Below, one piece after another: positions 33,871-43,457 of a stretch of DNA of 64,000 bases. The notes below the pieces were generated by a model. That model had not been told where the DNA came from, did not search any database, and saw nothing but the letters and a program-made list of their open reading frames with translations. Numbering within the stretch: the stretch's first letter is position 1; every line of letters starts with the position of its first letter. Made by a program: the position numbers and the translations under genes. The DNA comes from Planctomycetota bacterium (lineage in GTDB: Bacteria; Planctomycetota; UBA11346): contig JACDEI010000012.1 in assembly GCA_013816485.1 (NCBI GenBank), positions 49,312 to 113,311 on the forward strand. Direction: 5' to 3'.

Positions 33871-35720
33871 AGAACGCCCGGGGTCCGGGGTCCGGGGTCC
33901 GGGGTCGTCCTGGTACGGCGACTCCCCTTGCTCTCTACATCGATGGACCAATCACCATGCGTTGCGCTCGCCTGAAATCCTCGCCCACGAGACTCCGGAC
34001 TCCGGACTCCGGACTCCGGACACGCGCGATCGCGCTGTTACTCCTCGCTGTCGGTATGTCACCAGCCGCAGACGTCGTGTGCGACGGCGTCCTCGGTAAC
34101 TCCGGTGAACAAGGCCCTGCGCTGGTTCGTTTCGGCGAGCAGAACGCCCGCGGCATCGGTGTGGTCGTCGACCGCTTCGGTTCGTTGTGGGATCGCGCGG
34201 GCAAGGGTGTGCTCAACCGCTACGCCGCCGATGGTCGTCTGCTTGGTTCCTACCGCATTCGGACCAACGAAAATGGCAACGATCAGATCGCCCTCGTCGG
34301 CGACACGCTGGTGCTGCTGCTTGGTGGACGATTGCACACGCTCGCGGTCACCGCGCCGGCGGGTAGCGAAGCGACCGCGCTCAAGGTCGAAGCCAAGACA
34401 CTGTCGTTCGCCGCCTACAAAGGCCGCGTCGCGCTCAGCCAAGGTGACAAGATCGGGTGGTTCGATCCAGCCACGAACGCGATCGAAGCACTCGTCGAGA
34501 TGAAGGACGTCGATGCGCTGGAGGTCGGCGCTGACGGCACGGTGTATGCCCGCAGCAAAAACAACCTGCACCGCGTCACCGGCGGCGGCACGACGTCGGC
34601 AACCAGTGGCTGGCCGAAAGCCGCACCGGGAGAACGTCCGCAATTCCTCGACGGCTGGTGGTACGGCCACGCCTGGCACGGCACCATCCGGCGCGCGGAT
34701 CAGAACCTTGATCCGAATCCCGGTGTGGTGCTGGGCGGTGCCTCCGGTTCGTTCATCGGCCACCTCGACCAGAACACCGAACTGTCGAACTGCCGCGGCA
34801 TGGCCAAGCTGTGGGATGGCGCGTTCGCGCTCTCCGGCATCGGCGGCATCCTGCAGGTGGCATCGTGGGATGGTGCAACCAAACAGTTCACGATCGTTCG
34901 CCGCGTCGGCGCGGTGCCATCGTGTCGCGGCCTCGGCCTCGACCGCGACGGTCGGGTGTTCCACCACACCGGCGTGTGGCAGTGGCACGACGGCCCGGAT
35001 GTGCCGATGAAGTTTCAGATCAACCCACCGGAAGGCCTCGGCCAGGTGGTGATGTTGGATGACGAACGCATGGTGGTGGCGACCAACCTGTGGGGCAAAC
35101 CCGCCTTCATCCGCGGTGACCTCACCATCGAGGCGAAAACCGACCGCATCGAGAAAGACTGCGCCCTGCCGAAGGACACCGTCGGTGCCGCACTGTATAA
35201 GGGCGACGGCGGCTGGACGCTGCTGACCGTCACGCCGGACGGCAAGGCCAACGCGTTTGCGCTCGATCCGGAAGGCCGTTACCGCGCTGATCGTGCGGCG
35301 GTGTCGCTCAGTACTGCGCAGCCGGTGAAGGAATGGACCTCGCTGGCGATGATGGGCGACACTTTATTGGCTGGCGCGGATGGCCAGGTCATCAACTTCG
35401 CTCGCGATGGCGAGGGCTGGAAGGAAGCCAAACGCTGGAATTCCTGGGGCGACTCCGCCGAGCAGAAGTTCGGCGTGCGAATCCACATCAGTGGTGACGG
35501 CACGACGCTGGTGGTCGCGGACCGTGAACGCCACCGCGTCCTGGGCTTCGCCCCTGAGGGCGGTGTGCCCCTGTGGAGCTTCGGAGCGGTGGACAAAGCC
35601 GGCACCGACTTGGCGACCATGGAACACCCGGAAACCGTCGCGATCCGCAATGCGCGGGTGGTGGTGTACGACGCGGGGAATCAGCGCCTGCTGAAATTGC
35701 GCCTGACGAACGCGCGGTGA
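33867..35720 (+). CDS. Secreted beta-propeller protein whose signal peptide is split by a repeat insertion
   Basis: 617 residues if started at the ATG that overlaps the previous stop (ATGA, 33867). From about residue 70 it is propeller-like: ARGIGVVVDRFGSLWDRAG, VLNRYAADGRLLGSYRI, CRGLGLDRDGRVFHHTG and GTTLVVADRERHRVLGFAPE. The encoded N-terminus reads MKNA, then 48 residues of repeat-derived Arg/Gly/Pro sequence, then RAIALLLLAVGMSPAAD. Removing the 144-bp insertion joins MKNA to RAIALLLLAVG, a normal signal peptide. Alternative starts are 33957 or 34056. Export in the present form is uncertain. Confidence 0.7.
   Translation: MKNARGPGSGVRGRPGTATPLALYIDGPITMRCARLKSSPTRLRTPDSGLRTRAIALLLLAVGMSPAADVVCDGVLGNSGEQGPALVRFGEQNARGIGVVVDRFGSLWDRAGKGVLNRYAADGRLLGSYRIRTNENGNDQIALVGDTLVLLLGGRLHTLAVTAPAGSEATALKVEAKTLSFAAYKGRVALSQGDKIGWFDPATNAIEALVEMKDVDALEVGADGTVYARSKNNLHRVTGGGTTSATSGWPKAAPGERPQFLDGWWYGHAWHGTIRRADQNLDPNPGVVLGGASGSFIGHLDQNTELSNCRGMAKLWDGAFALSGIGGILQVASWDGATKQFTIVRRVGAVPSCRGLGLDRDGRVFHHTGVWQWHDGPDVPMKFQINPPEGLGQVVMLDDERMVVATNLWGKPAFIRGDLTIEAKTDRIEKDCALPKDTVGAALYKGDGGWTLLTVTPDGKANAFALDPEGRYRADRAAVSLSTAQPVKEWTSLAMMGDTLLAGADGQVINFARDGEGWKEAKRWNSWGDSAEQKFGVRIHISGDGTTLVVADRERHRVLGFAPEGGVPLWSFGAVDKAGTDLATMEHPETVAIRNARVVVYDAGNQRLLKLRLTNAR
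33879..34022. mobile_element. GTCCGGR heptamer hairpin element inserted in a signal-peptide coding region
   Basis: Four or so copies of a GTCCGGG heptamer (about 33879-33906) face inverted copies of CCGGACT (about 33990-34021). The segment is exactly 144 nt, 48 codons, and both junctions lie on codon boundaries of the propeller gene. Its interior has no TTTAGCTAA terminus, so it may be a separate subtype of the hairpin elements. Confidence 0.6.
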
Positions 35721-35735
35721 ACCGCTGTCGCCCGT

Positions 35736-36200
35736 GGTCGTCGCCGGAGTGGCGGTCAGCTCAGCCCCGGCCAGGGGTCGTCGGACCAGGACGATCTCGG
35801 CGATGGCCCCGCCGAAAAACCGGCGGGTCTCCCATCCATCCCAGCCTATGTGATTCGCGGCGCGTTCGAGGGTCGCTGGCAGGACCGTCCGCCCTCGCTG
35901 CGTGGTCACGCCATCCCAGCGAAACTCACCGCTGCCATCAGGCCGTGCGATCATCACCCCCATGGTGGGCCCGCTCTGCGGCTCAGGGGTGGCACCAACC
36001 ATGGCCAGCAACGCATCACCCGGCCCCGGACCAGTGATGTCCATCTGGCAGTCGTGCAGGCCAAACCGGATTGCCCCGACCTCGCCGTTGCCCAGCTCCA
36101 GCATCATCAGTTCGGTCTTTTGCCGTTCAGTCTGGTCGAGCACCACAAAGGCGGCCGTCAGCCCGGCCGAAAAGTCACGAAAGCCAGCCGGCTTTTTTTC
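35736..36200 (-). pseudogene. LamG/concanavalin-like domain fragment
   Basis: The minus strand of this 511-bp gap encodes a LamG-like stretch: RDFSAGLTAAFVVLDQTERQ, TMGVMIARPDGSGEFRW, and the diagnostic ending IGWDGWETRRFFGGAIAEIV then LVRRPLAGAEL. It has no start, signal peptide or partner domain. Its frame continues only as antisense to the propeller gene at 33867. It looks like the 3' remnant of a larger secreted protein gene. Confidence 0.55.
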
Positions 36201-36231
36201 GCGAACGGTGCCGGCACCTCATGTCATGTGG

Positions 36232-39200
36232 TCACGGCGCAGGCACGAGCTTGAGCACGCCCCAGTTGAGCGAGCGCCAGCGGGCCTCGGTGGGGATGTC
36301 GCTGGTCATCCAGGTATCGAGGTTGTTCCAGCAGGCGCGCTGGACGTTTTGGGTCCCGTTGCCGCGGATGATGCCGACGTCGCCGAGGATCACCGTCTTA
36401 TCATGATGCCAGTCCTGCTTGCCGAGGTTATTATCGTTAACCGGGCCCCAGGGCTTGTCGGACTGTTTGTGTCGCAGGACGCGGTCCCTGGGCAACGAGA
36501 ACTCGAAATTGCCCTTGCCGTCTTCGGCGAACTCTAGCCCGTCGGTGATCTCGGTGACCGATTGGAAGACCTCCCTGCCGATCGGCGAGACGAAGATGCA
36601 TTCCTCGCTCTTGGCGGCCGAGGGCGCCAACGGGCGGTAGAGCACCGCCGTGGGTTTGCCTTTGATTTTGGCGATCAGGACCCGGCAGTCGCCCTCTTGG
36701 TAGGGATTGTTTTCGTACAGGCGGCCCGGGTCGCATTTTGCGCCGAAGAACAGATCGATGGCCCCGCCGAACTTGAACAGGTAGCGCGGGTCGGCGGCGA
36801 CATTGTCGAGCAGGGTGGGATCGTTGGTGCGGTAGCTGCCATAGATCTTGCCGTTAGCGAACCACAGCGCCGCCTTGGTGCGGGTATCCACATCGGCGGT
36901 CGCGACGGTCTTCCACTCGTCGAGCTTGCCATCGACCACCGGCGCGGTGCCGCCAAGGGGGACTTCCAGGGTTTTGCGGGTCTGGTTGCTCACCGGCTCT
37001 TCGAGGATCTCGGGCAGACCCTTGAGCATCTCGGGGGTGATGGTGATGGAGCCGAAATCCTTGCGCTTCACCGTCTGCAGACCGTCGATGCGCATGATGC
37101 TGACGTGCTCCTTGCCAGTGACGAGGTAGACCTCGCCGTCTGACCCCTGGTTGAGGGTGATCATGAAGCACTCGTCCTCAAAACTCACGCCATCAACGGT
37201 CATGCCGCGCTCGGCCGTGGGATAGCGCCACAGCGGGGTGGTCCGCACATCGCCGCCGAGAGTCTTTAGGAACAAGCCGTCCGCGGTGAACATGTAGGCC
37301 GAGCCCTTATCACTGGCGGTTGACCAGATCTCGCCGGCCTCGCCAGCTTTGGGTTTCACCATGCGACCGAGACTGCCGAGACCGGCAATCAACTGGCCGG
37401 GGTATTGCGGGACATTCCAGATGTTGCTGTACTTATAGCTCCACTTGAGCGCCCCGGTGGCGCGATCGTAGCCCTGGGGATTGCTGAAGTACTCCCAGCC
37501 CATCGCCCCGAACACGTTGAAGTCGGTGCCCAGCACCGGCGTCTGGCTCTGATGGTACATCGTCGTCATATCGCGAATGCCGAGTGGGGTGACCTTCTTC
37601 AGGTCCCACTGCGGCACGCCCTTAGCATCGATGGTCGGCGCTGGGACCATGCCGCCGTTGATATGCCACGCGGCGAAGGAGAGATCGTCCTTGATGTAGG
37701 ACCCGGCCACGCCGCCGTATTGCAGCTTATCGCCGGGAATGGTGTAGAACTGGAGCTCATCGGCGGTGACCTGCTGGTCGCTGTTGCGGTCGCTCCAGAC
37801 GAACCCGTTGGCGCTGACCCCGTCACGGGCCTTGAGAATCGCGTCGCGGTCCGCCGACTTGTCGAACAGGCCCTCCTTGTCATCGCGGAACATGTCGCCG
37901 ACTGTGCCGATGATGGCGACCGGCACCGCGATGGCGTCCTTGCCCTCGTCCCAGCGCCAGATGATGCTGTAGAAGGGCGTATCGGCGCGGTAGCCGCGAT
38001 TGAACAGGTAGCGGTGGCCGGCGGTGTGCACCGCCATGTGCGGCGAGCCGCTTCTGCGGACGTTGAAGGCCGCATCGTAGGACGTAAACACCCGCTCTTT
38101 TTCCTCGGGGGCATCGGCGTCCAGTACGTGCCACTTCTGGGCCAGGCGGCGGCCGGACAGCGGGGTCCGCATCGCAATGTCAGTCAGCTTGTAGGCGCCG
38201 GTCTTCCAATCGATTTTGAACACCATCAGCGCCTTATCGGTCCAATTGGCGAGATGCGGGTAGTAGAAGATGGTCTTGTCGGCCGGGTCGAGGGTGCCGC
38301 CGCCACCATATTGCGGTCCGCCGTAGATTGCCTTTTTGAAGGCCCCGGTCTTGGCATCCCAGACGCTGATGCGCTTGGGTACCGCCGTCTGCTCGGCCAC
38401 CCACAACTCTCCGGCGGGCGTCACCGCCATGCCGTAGGGGCGGTCCATGCGCTGCTCATCATATTTCCCGATCTGCGGGCCACCGGGTTTGCCGATGGTA
38501 CGCAGCTTTTTGCCGGCCTTGTCGAAGACCAGGATCTGATGAGCGTCGCCGAATACAGAGATGTAGAACTGACCCGCGCTGTCGATGAAGACGCGCTGGG
38601 GTGAGATCAGGCCGGTGATGACCTTGGCCTCTTCGACCAGGGTCTTCTTGGCCGCGTCCCATTGGTAGCGGACCAGGTTGCCGTCGATGAGGGCGTACAG
38701 TTTGCCGTCGGTGCCAAAAGCGATGCCACGGCTGACGCCGGTGACCAGGTTGCAAAGTTCCGTCTTGGTCGCGAGGTCGATCACCAGCAGGTTGCCGGTC
38801 GTGGTGTCTATGTTCGCCCGGTTGTCGCTTTCCGAGAGTACCGCGAGGCCGCCGTACACCGCCAGGTCTGGGTGCGCGTAATCACCCAGCACTGGCAGGG
38901 GCTTCTTGCGGGTCGGCTTCATCAGCACCACATGGCGGTCGTTCTCGCCCAGGGTGCAGAGGCCGTTGCCGTTGATGAAATACAGCTTGTTCGGGTCGGC
39001 ACCGGGCTTGCGGTCGTTCTTCACCGAATCGGCGCCGCTGAAGTTATCGCTGTTGACGCCCTTGTATTTCTTGCCGGTCAGATCGCAGAACGAGAAAGCA
39101 TGCCCGGCCTCGGCGCAGCCGGTTGCCAGCACCAGGGTCGGCTGGCCGTTAGGCCCCTTGTCCAGGAACAATACGTCAAAGGGATTGCCGTGGTCGCCCA

Positions 39201-39639
39201 TCCAGGTGCCGGACATGTCGGCGGTCTTCCACGGCGGGGTGCCGGGGCTGTAAACCGACTGCTCGTATTTCATCACGATGCCATCGTGGACCAGGCCGCG
39301 GACCTTGTAGGTGCCGGGTTTGACTAGGCGGCGTACATAAGGCTTGAGGACCTCGACCTCCTGGTCGCCCTGCTTGACCTTTTCCCTGCCAGGCTGAATG
39401 CCGACGTCGTAGAAGTCCCAATTGAAGGTCATCTTGCCCGCGGGCGATTTGTATTCGCTGACCAGGTTGCAGGCGCGCAGGCCGTTCTCGTCCTCGATCA
39501 CCGCCGTGAGGTAGCCCGGCTTGTCGAGAGTGATGGGTACGGTGATCAGGGGCAGTGCAGCTTGGACGACCGGTTCTGCGGCCCATAGCGCACCGCTGGC
39601 AGCAGCCATCACCGAAGACAAAATAACGCGAAACTGCAT
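36232..39639 (-). CDS. Secreted beta-propeller protein with CBM9/DOMON-like domain (paralogue)
   Basis: 1135 residues. The signal peptide is FRVILSSVMAAASGALWA; ATG 39639 is preceded by AGGAAACC. The layout matches the protein at 30331: an Ig-like start (KPGTYKVRGLVHDGIVM), an NHL propeller (DRPYGMAVTPAGELWVAEQT, VPKRISVWDAKTGAFKKAI, YGGPQYGGGGTLDP) and an EF-hand-like stretch (WSDRNSDQQVTADELQF). The C-terminal CBM9-like module begins PVVDGKLDEWKTVATADV. The two proteins share the KPGGP and YGG landmarks and are diverged duplicates. It is divergent from the GH-A glycosidase at 40134, sharing its upstream region. Confidence 0.82.
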   Translation of the reverse strand: MQFRVILSSVMAAASGALWAAEPVVQAALPLITVPITLDKPGYLTAVIEDENGLRACNLVSEYKSPAGKMTFNWDFYDVGIQPGREKVKQGDQEVEVLKPYVRRLVKPGTYKVRGLVHDGIVMKYEQSVYSPGTPPWKTADMSGTWMGDHGNPFDVLFLDKGPNGQPTLVLATGCAEAGHAFSFCDLTGKKYKGVNSDNFSGADSVKNDRKPGADPNKLYFINGNGLCTLGENDRHVVLMKPTRKKPLPVLGDYAHPDLAVYGGLAVLSESDNRANIDTTTGNLLVIDLATKTELCNLVTGVSRGIAFGTDGKLYALIDGNLVRYQWDAAKKTLVEEAKVITGLISPQRVFIDSAGQFYISVFGDAHQILVFDKAGKKLRTIGKPGGPQIGKYDEQRMDRPYGMAVTPAGELWVAEQTAVPKRISVWDAKTGAFKKAIYGGPQYGGGGTLDPADKTIFYYPHLANWTDKALMVFKIDWKTGAYKLTDIAMRTPLSGRRLAQKWHVLDADAPEEKERVFTSYDAAFNVRRSGSPHMAVHTAGHRYLFNRGYRADTPFYSIIWRWDEGKDAIAVPVAIIGTVGDMFRDDKEGLFDKSADRDAILKARDGVSANGFVWSDRNSDQQVTADELQFYTIPGDKLQYGGVAGSYIKDDLSFAAWHINGGMVPAPTIDAKGVPQWDLKKVTPLGIRDMTTMYHQSQTPVLGTDFNVFGAMGWEYFSNPQGYDRATGALKWSYKYSNIWNVPQYPGQLIAGLGSLGRMVKPKAGEAGEIWSTASDKGSAYMFTADGLFLKTLGGDVRTTPLWRYPTAERGMTVDGVSFEDECFMITLNQGSDGEVYLVTGKEHVSIMRIDGLQTVKRKDFGSITITPEMLKGLPEILEEPVSNQTRKTLEVPLGGTAPVVDGKLDEWKTVATADVDTRTKAALWFANGKIYGSYRTNDPTLLDNVAADPRYLFKFGGAIDLFFGAKCDPGRLYENNPYQEGDCRVLIAKIKGKPTAVLYRPLAPSAAKSEECIFVSPIGREVFQSVTEITDGLEFAEDGKGNFEFSLPRDRVLRHKQSDKPWGPVNDNNLGKQDWHHDKTVILGDVGIIRGNGTQNVQRACWNNLDTWMTSDIPTEARWRSLNWGVLKLVPAP

Positions 39640-40133
39640 AGGTGGTTTCCTGGCAGAAGGTGATCGTGCCCTCATAAAACGATCACCCGTTAATTATGTG
39701 ACTCTTGTATTGAATTAACTTCGCCCCATGGATTAGCAGCCACCTCAAGGCATTTTGTGCCAGGGACTTGAACTTGCTGAAGCGCATTGGCCCAGGAGCA
39801 CGGTTACAGCAAGCCCACGTGGCCTCATCGCGTTTTCACAGGTCTGCAATGTGATCTTCCCCACAAAAGGTGATCTTCCCCACAAAAGGTGATCTTCCCC
39901 ACAAAAGGTGATCTTCCCCACAAAAGGTGATCTTCCCCACAAAAGGTGACCTTCCCCACAAAAAGGGGCTCTCCTCCTTCTCTGTCGCGTCTGTGGGAAA
40001 GGATGAGAGCCGTGTTGGTCAAGGTCCCGAGCTCCGCCGGGCGACACCTTATCATTTTGAACCTTGTGTCACAATTCGAAAGAATCGCCGTTATCTGGTG
40101 TTCCATACCAAGTACCAGCGTAAGGATCCTCCC
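39640..40133. other. Divergent intergenic region with 19-bp direct repeats
   Basis: This region should hold promoters for the leftward propeller gene and the rightward GH-A gene. The main feature is the array at 39851-39964. Reading frames through the array (for example from 39927) are not likely to be translated because the signal peptide of the downstream gene starts at 40134. Confidence 0.6.
39851..39964. repeat. Six direct 19-bp repeats upstream of the GH-A gene
   Basis: The unit GTGATCTTCCCCACAAAAG occurs head to tail at 39851, 39870, 39889, 39908, 39927 and, with two changes, 39946. There are no spacers, so this is not CRISPR. It lies about 170 bp before the glycosidase start codon. 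A period of 19 bp with exact conservation could suit an iterated regulator-binding site, but recent slippage is also possible. Confidence 0.85.
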
Positions 40134-43100
40134 ATGCTGACACTCACTGCAGCCTTGCGTCACGCCATCGCCCCCTCACTGCTTAGCTTGGCCCTGACCA
40201 CTACTGTCACCGCCCTTGAGCTACCGATTCCAACCGGCGGCTATAATCACTACTGGAGCGATACATTCGGGGTCAACGTCAAGCGCGCTGGTGGCGGTTT
40301 TGAAAAAAATGATCAACTCCAGGCGGTGATGATCGCCAGCAACGTCATCGCCAACATCCTGCATCCGGGCGAGCAGGGCACGTTCACGATTCAGCTCAGC
40401 AATCTGACCGACCGCGAGATCAGCGGTGAAGCCACCGTCGAACTTGTGCGGTATGAAATGATAACCATACCGAACCAAGACATGTTTCACGTCGCCCCGA
40501 AAAAGCTGGCCGACGTGGGATCAACCAAGGTATCGATCAAGATCGCGGCCAAGGGCTTTCAGGACCTAACGATCAAACCGGTGGTCCCTGAGACTTTTGG
40601 CGGGTATGGCTTGGTGCTGACCATGCCAGGCCAGGACAAGGTGTTCCTGGGCGGTCTGGTCCGTTCGCTGGTGCCGGACGCGCCGCGCGATCCACGTTTC
40701 CGCCGCCTAGCGGTGGATCTTGAGGACATCCCGACCATCACACGTCTGGGCGCGGCGCCCAACCGCCTTGGGATGAGCCCGATTGGCGAGGATGGGACGG
40801 ACAAGTCCTGGGCTCATCATTATGAAAAGGCCGCCAAACACCTGCGTGAGTTCCATGCCGCCAAGCTGCCGGTCGTGATTGAGTTCGGCCATGAGGTCCC
40901 CGGCCAGGGCAAGATCCATCCGCTGGGCAAGGCCCGTTCGCATTTGGCGGTCAAGACCAAGGCCGGCGAATATAAGCCGTGGAATAGCGTCGAGCCGACT
41001 GAGACCGACGGCAAGGCCTACATGACCCGTCACTATAGCGATCTCACTTGGCTGCCCGAGTTCGATTCCGCAGTCAAGGCCAACATCAAGCGTCTGCTCA
41101 AAGAGTTCGCTTGGCCCAAGGGCCCGATCATCGGCGTCGATCTTTGGAACGAGCCGTGGAACGGCGCGTCCATCGCGGGCTGGATGGCGGACGACAACCG
41201 TTACCGCCAGATCTACACGGTGATGGCCGAGGCGGTCGAGGAGGTCCGCACGGAGGACAAGGCCGAGATCTGGTTGCTCAGTTGTGACTCGTCGTCAAAC
41301 ACCTTCGACAAGTTGTTCCCGGATGGCAAAGACACCTTCCTCCACCGCATGGACATCAGCAGCATCCATTACCAGAACACCGATCCAGCCAGCACCGTGA
41401 AGGCCTGGGTCGACCGCAAGGACAAGGACGGCAAACCCGATCCGATCAAGGTCTGGGACACCGAAAGCTGGGTCGCCAACAGCGATGGTCGCATCGCCAG
41501 CGTGATGCCGACCAATTATGCATTGGGCATCGAACGGGCGGTCGGCATCTGGTCGAACTGGGGCCGCAGCGTGCTGGCGATGAAGCAATCCATCAAGGTC
41601 CGCACCGCTGCCGGCGAAAAGAAGGGTGACATCACCCACGCCTGGTCGGTAGCGGCGGCCGTGGGGGCGCTCCAGCATTTCATCGGCAACCGGCCCTTTG
41701 AGCGGATCCTGTGGCAGGGCCTGCCCTTTGCCTACCGCTTCAATGGCTACGCCGACCAGCCCGATGGCGGCTGCATCACCGTGATCGGCGACACCGAAGC
41801 GGTCTTCGGCTATGGCCGGGTGCCGTTCTTCACGATCAAATCGCTGGCCGAGATCGCCGCCAAGCAGGCGCTGTTTGACCAGTTGGCGAAGATGCCGCTG
41901 GGCAGCGCCGAACGAGTCAAAGCCGAGGGCGAGTGGCGCAAGCGCACGCCGTTCAGCGGGGTCTCCCTGAACTTATCCGAGGAAGCCGGCAAGTTCCGAC
42001 TGTTCGACTACAACGGCAACCGCATCCCAGCGGTCGGTGGCAAGCTGATTGTACCCGTCGATGACCGCGGCTTCTATCTGGCGACGGATGGCTCGCTGGG
42101 CTCGTTCGACGCGCTCAGCGAGGCGGTGACCAAGGCTCGCCTCGAAGGCCTGATGCCGGTGCAGATCGTGGCCCACGATCCGACCGCCGCGATCGGCACC
42201 AGGGCGGTCCTGCGTCTGACCGTGCGGAATATGCTCGAACGACCGGTCAGCGGCCCGCTGACGGTTACCGCCGGAGCCCTCACGGTGGCAGCGCCCGGCA
42301 CGCTCGCACTTGGCGCGCGCGAAGTGAAAACCATTGAGATTCCGCTCAGCGGCACCGCTGATCCCTCCAACAGCTACGCCCTCGCGGTCAGCTTCGATGC
42401 CGGCAAAGACGGCAAGGCCCTGCATAGCGAAGCCCTGCGCTGCAATGTGATCGCCAAACGCACGATCAAGATTGATGGCAAGCTGGATGAATGGCAGGGC
42501 ATTCTGCCCCAGACCATCTCAAGCGATGGGACCGTGGATCGCACCACCGCCGAAGCGGCCTGGTGGCCCGATAAGCCCTTCACCCCGACTGCGGCCCAGG
42601 GCCTGGCAACCGCCTGGATGGCCTACGACGACGCCAACTTTTATTACGCCGCCCGCATCGTCGACAGCACGCCGACTCAGGGCGGGCTCCGCTTCGCCGA
42701 CCGCGATGACGATGCTACCTTCTTTCCCGAAACGGTGATTCCGCTGAAGTACGAGAAGGACAAGGACGGTAAGGACCAGATCGTCGGCGAAGGCGAGCCG
42801 CTGACCTGGCCCAAGGGCGTACCGCGCTACACCTACGCCACCTGGCCTTCGCTGCCTTTCGGCGACGGCATCGATAGCGTGCAGCTTGGCTTCAACGTTC
42901 GGGCCGAGGGCGACAAGCCGTGGTACAACCACCCCAAAGGCACCTTCCGCCAGTTCTCTGGCTATTGGGACACCGACTACGAATACTCGTTGCACCACGT
43001 CAAGCCGAGCAAGGGCGGTGGCACCGAGATCTTCCGCCTCGCCAGTCCTGACCTGCCGCATAAGCACTTCTTCGATCATTCGCCCAAATCCCCGTTCGAA

Positions 43101-43373
43101 GGTGCGGTCAATGGCGAACTGAAGATCAGCAACGACGGCAAGGTGCGCATTGTCGAGTGCTCGATTCCGTGGACCGAGATGCCGCTGGTGAAGGCCAACC
43201 TCGACGCCGGCACGCCGACCAAGATCACCTTCCGCATCAACGACTCGGCCGGGGTCGGCACCCTCGAACTGCCGCGCGACCGCTCGGTGTCGCGCCTCAA
43301 CGCAAAAGCCCTCAAGCCGGACTGGACCGTCCACTGGGCCAATGAGATCGAGTTCGGCTGGGAGAAACCGTAA
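40134..43373 (+). CDS. Large secreted clan GH-A glycoside hydrolase with C-terminal CBM9-like domain
   Basis: A 1079-residue exported glycosidase. The signal peptide begins MLTLTAALRHAIAPSLLSLA; the ATG at 40134 has AAGGA eight bases upstream. After an N-terminal beta domain, a TIM barrel carries the acid/base Glu340 in VDLWNEPWNG and the likely nucleophile Glu444 in KVWDTESWVANSDG. This pair fits clan GH-A (GH39/GH5-like), but the family is not certain. Ig-like domains follow (about 680-760). The C-terminal module starts RTIKIDGKLDEWQGILPQ and continues to the end, CBM9/DOMON-like as in the neighbouring propeller proteins. An AraR-like regulator gene follows in the same direction. Confidence 0.83.
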   Translation: MLTLTAALRHAIAPSLLSLALTTTVTALELPIPTGGYNHYWSDTFGVNVKRAGGGFEKNDQLQAVMIASNVIANILHPGEQGTFTIQLSNLTDREISGEATVELVRYEMITIPNQDMFHVAPKKLADVGSTKVSIKIAAKGFQDLTIKPVVPETFGGYGLVLTMPGQDKVFLGGLVRSLVPDAPRDPRFRRLAVDLEDIPTITRLGAAPNRLGMSPIGEDGTDKSWAHHYEKAAKHLREFHAAKLPVVIEFGHEVPGQGKIHPLGKARSHLAVKTKAGEYKPWNSVEPTETDGKAYMTRHYSDLTWLPEFDSAVKANIKRLLKEFAWPKGPIIGVDLWNEPWNGASIAGWMADDNRYRQIYTVMAEAVEEVRTEDKAEIWLLSCDSSSNTFDKLFPDGKDTFLHRMDISSIHYQNTDPASTVKAWVDRKDKDGKPDPIKVWDTESWVANSDGRIASVMPTNYALGIERAVGIWSNWGRSVLAMKQSIKVRTAAGEKKGDITHAWSVAAAVGALQHFIGNRPFERILWQGLPFAYRFNGYADQPDGGCITVIGDTEAVFGYGRVPFFTIKSLAEIAAKQALFDQLAKMPLGSAERVKAEGEWRKRTPFSGVSLNLSEEAGKFRLFDYNGNRIPAVGGKLIVPVDDRGFYLATDGSLGSFDALSEAVTKARLEGLMPVQIVAHDPTAAIGTRAVLRLTVRNMLERPVSGPLTVTAGALTVAAPGTLALGAREVKTIEIPLSGTADPSNSYALAVSFDAGKDGKALHSEALRCNVIAKRTIKIDGKLDEWQGILPQTISSDGTVDRTTAEAAWWPDKPFTPTAAQGLATAWMAYDDANFYYAARIVDSTPTQGGLRFADRDDDATFFPETVIPLKYEKDKDGKDQIVGEGEPLTWPKGVPRYTYATWPSLPFGDGIDSVQLGFNVRAEGDKPWYNHPKGTFRQFSGYWDTDYEYSLHHVKPSKGGGTEIFRLASPDLPHKHFFDHSPKSPFEGAVNGELKISNDGKVRIVECSIPWTEMPLVKANLDAGTPTKITFRINDSAGVGTLELPRDRSVSRLNAKALKPDWTVHWANEIEFGWEKP

Positions 43374-43457
43374 ACTTACTGGGCTGGAAGAATACGGACG
43401 GCGATTGAGTCTTGTATCATATTGCAGGATTCACACCGTGCGCATCCTAGCTATCCA

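Noticed and set aside
31414..33951. 845-residue minus-strand frame opposite the propeller gene at 30331
   Set aside because: The plus strand has a signal peptide and recognisable FlgD, NHL and CBM9 features; the antisense translation has none and follows codon-position GC bias.
35364..35735. Continuation of the LamG-like minus-strand frame
   Set aside because: Beyond about 35736 it is antisense to the propeller gene and loses all LamG character.
39851..39964. Possible CRISPR array
   Set aside because: Repeats are contiguous with no spacers and no cas genes are near; it is a simple direct-repeat array.
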